The notes beneath the pieces were generated by a model, which had not been told where the DNA came from, did no database searches, and was given only the letters and a program-made list of their open reading frames with translations. This document shows, one piece after another, positions 31,513 to 31,998 of a stretch of 31,998 nucleotides of DNA (positions within the stretch are counted from its first letter, which is position 1; every line of letters begins with the position of its first letter). Origin of the DNA: a virus. Made by a program: the position numbers and the translations under genes. The DNA is taken from positions 1 through 31,998 of the IMG/VR virus record IMGVR_UViG_3300030085_003864, one strand, 5' to 3'.

Positions 31513-31998
31513 AAATATTAGGAATAAATGCACTAAACCACGACGCTGCTGTAGCGATGATACAAGATGGTGAGGTATTATTTGCTGGTCATAGTGAACG
31601 ATATAGTGGGGTTAAAAACGATTCTGATTTAAATAGACAATTAATCTCAGATTGTTTGAGATACGGTAAACCTGATAAAGTTGTATATTTTGAAAGACCA
31701 TACTTGAAAAAACTTAGACAACTTAAAGCAGGTCAATACGGAGAAGTATTTTCTCGTAAGAATACACCACAATATTATCTACGAGATTTTGTTGGTAATT
31801 CAGAAATAGAGTATGTCCAACACCATCAATCTCACGCCGCAGCAGGATACTACACAAGTCCATACGAAGAATCAGCAATCGTAGTTATAGATGCGATAGG
31901 TGAGTTTGAAACTTGTACGATTTGGTACGCTTGGGGTTCACATTTTGAAAAACGATATAGTTTAAAGTATCCAAAATCACTTGGTCTTTGGTATAGTG
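31509..31998 (+). CDS. NodU/CmcH-type carbamoyltransferase, 3' end outside window
   Basis: The first 163 codons only; the frame is open at the right edge. The N-terminal Kae1-like domain of O-carbamoyltransferases is clear: ILGINALNHDAAVAMIQDGE (3-22), SERYSGVKN, then VQHHQSHAAAGYYTSPYE (103-120) with His105, His106 and His109, and AIVVIDAIGEFETCTIWY (123-140). These enzymes use carbamoyl phosphate and ATP to add a carbamoyl group to a sugar hydroxyl (NodU on Nod factors, CmcH and TobZ on antibiotics). The C-terminal carbamoyl-transfer domain is not in view. ATGA overlap with the SGNH gene. It would place a carbamoylated sugar at the end of this pathway (inference). Confidence 0.8.
   Translation, partial: MKILGINALNHDAAVAMIQDGEVLFAGHSERYSGVKNDSDLNRQLISDCLRYGKPDKVVYFERPYLKKLRQLKAGQYGEVFSRKNTPQYYLRDFVGNSEIEYVQHHQSHAAAGYYTSPYEESAIVVIDAIGEFETCTIWYAWGSHFEKRYSLKYPKSLGLWYS

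Noticed and set aside
1-31998. Integrase, transposase, att sites, tRNA genes, CRISPR array, toxin-antitoxin pair
   Set aside because: None could be supported from the sequence. The small genes at 14335, 16149 and 28924 do not form recognisable toxin-antitoxin pairs.

Overview
The window is a compact, AT-rich stretch in which every supported gene lies on the + strand. Tail-fibre-type structural genes sit at the left edge. They are followed by a run of more than twenty carbohydrate-modification genes, most of which touch or overlap by 1-13 nt. The best reading is a large marine tailed phage, of the T4-like kind known from cyanobacteria and other AT-rich ocean bacteria. That placement is inference: it rests on the S74 fibre chaperone, the fibre repeats, the gene density and the mix of phage-type glycosyltransferases, radical SAM proteins and 2OG oxygenases. 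No terminase, capsid, portal, polymerase, integrase, tRNA, rRNA, CRISPR array or insertion sequence is visible.

Layout. (1) nt 1-4361: the 3' part of a long repetitive fibre protein (open at the left edge), a glycine-rich adhesin-like protein, a stand-alone S74 intramolecular chaperone, and a virion-type protein ending in a Hint (intein/hedgehog-like) domain. (2) nt 4382-6350: a heptosyltransferase-like protein with a four-cysteine iron-finger signature, then a GT-B glycosyltransferase. (3) nt 6351-6515: the only sizeable gap, with three stem-loops. (4) nt 6516-8030: a second virion-type protein with a carbohydrate-binding-like region and a C-terminal Hint domain, starting at TTG. (5) nt 8090-31998: a near-continuous chain. 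It holds a methyltransferase, three radical SAM proteins, three 2OG-Fe(II) oxygenase-like proteins, three GT7-type galactosyltransferase-like proteins each carrying an internal LamG-type lectin domain, other glycosyltransferases (GT2-like, GT92-like, fucosyltransferase-like), a nucleotide-sugar dehydrogenase, a mini Smr protein, three tandem SGNH-hydrolase-like proteins, a 33-residue basic peptide gene, and the start of a NodU/CmcH-type carbamoyltransferase cut by the right edge.

How it may work together (inference). The dehydrogenase would oxidise a nucleotide sugar. Glycosyltransferases would assemble a glycan. Radical SAM enzymes, 2OG oxygenases, the methyltransferase, SGNH proteins and carbamoyltransferase would decorate it. 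Because a protein O-heptosyltransferase-like gene is embedded among Ser/Thr/Gly-rich fibre genes, and lectin domains are built into the glycosyltransferases, self-glycosylation of the virion fibre is an attractive alternative to remodelling of the host surface.

The most unusual items are: the LamG domain inserted inside a GT7 fold, in three paralogues at the same site; the paired C-terminal Hint domains on two virion-type proteins; the iron-finger heptosyltransferase next to fibres; and a radical SAM protein carrying about eight N-terminal helical repeats.
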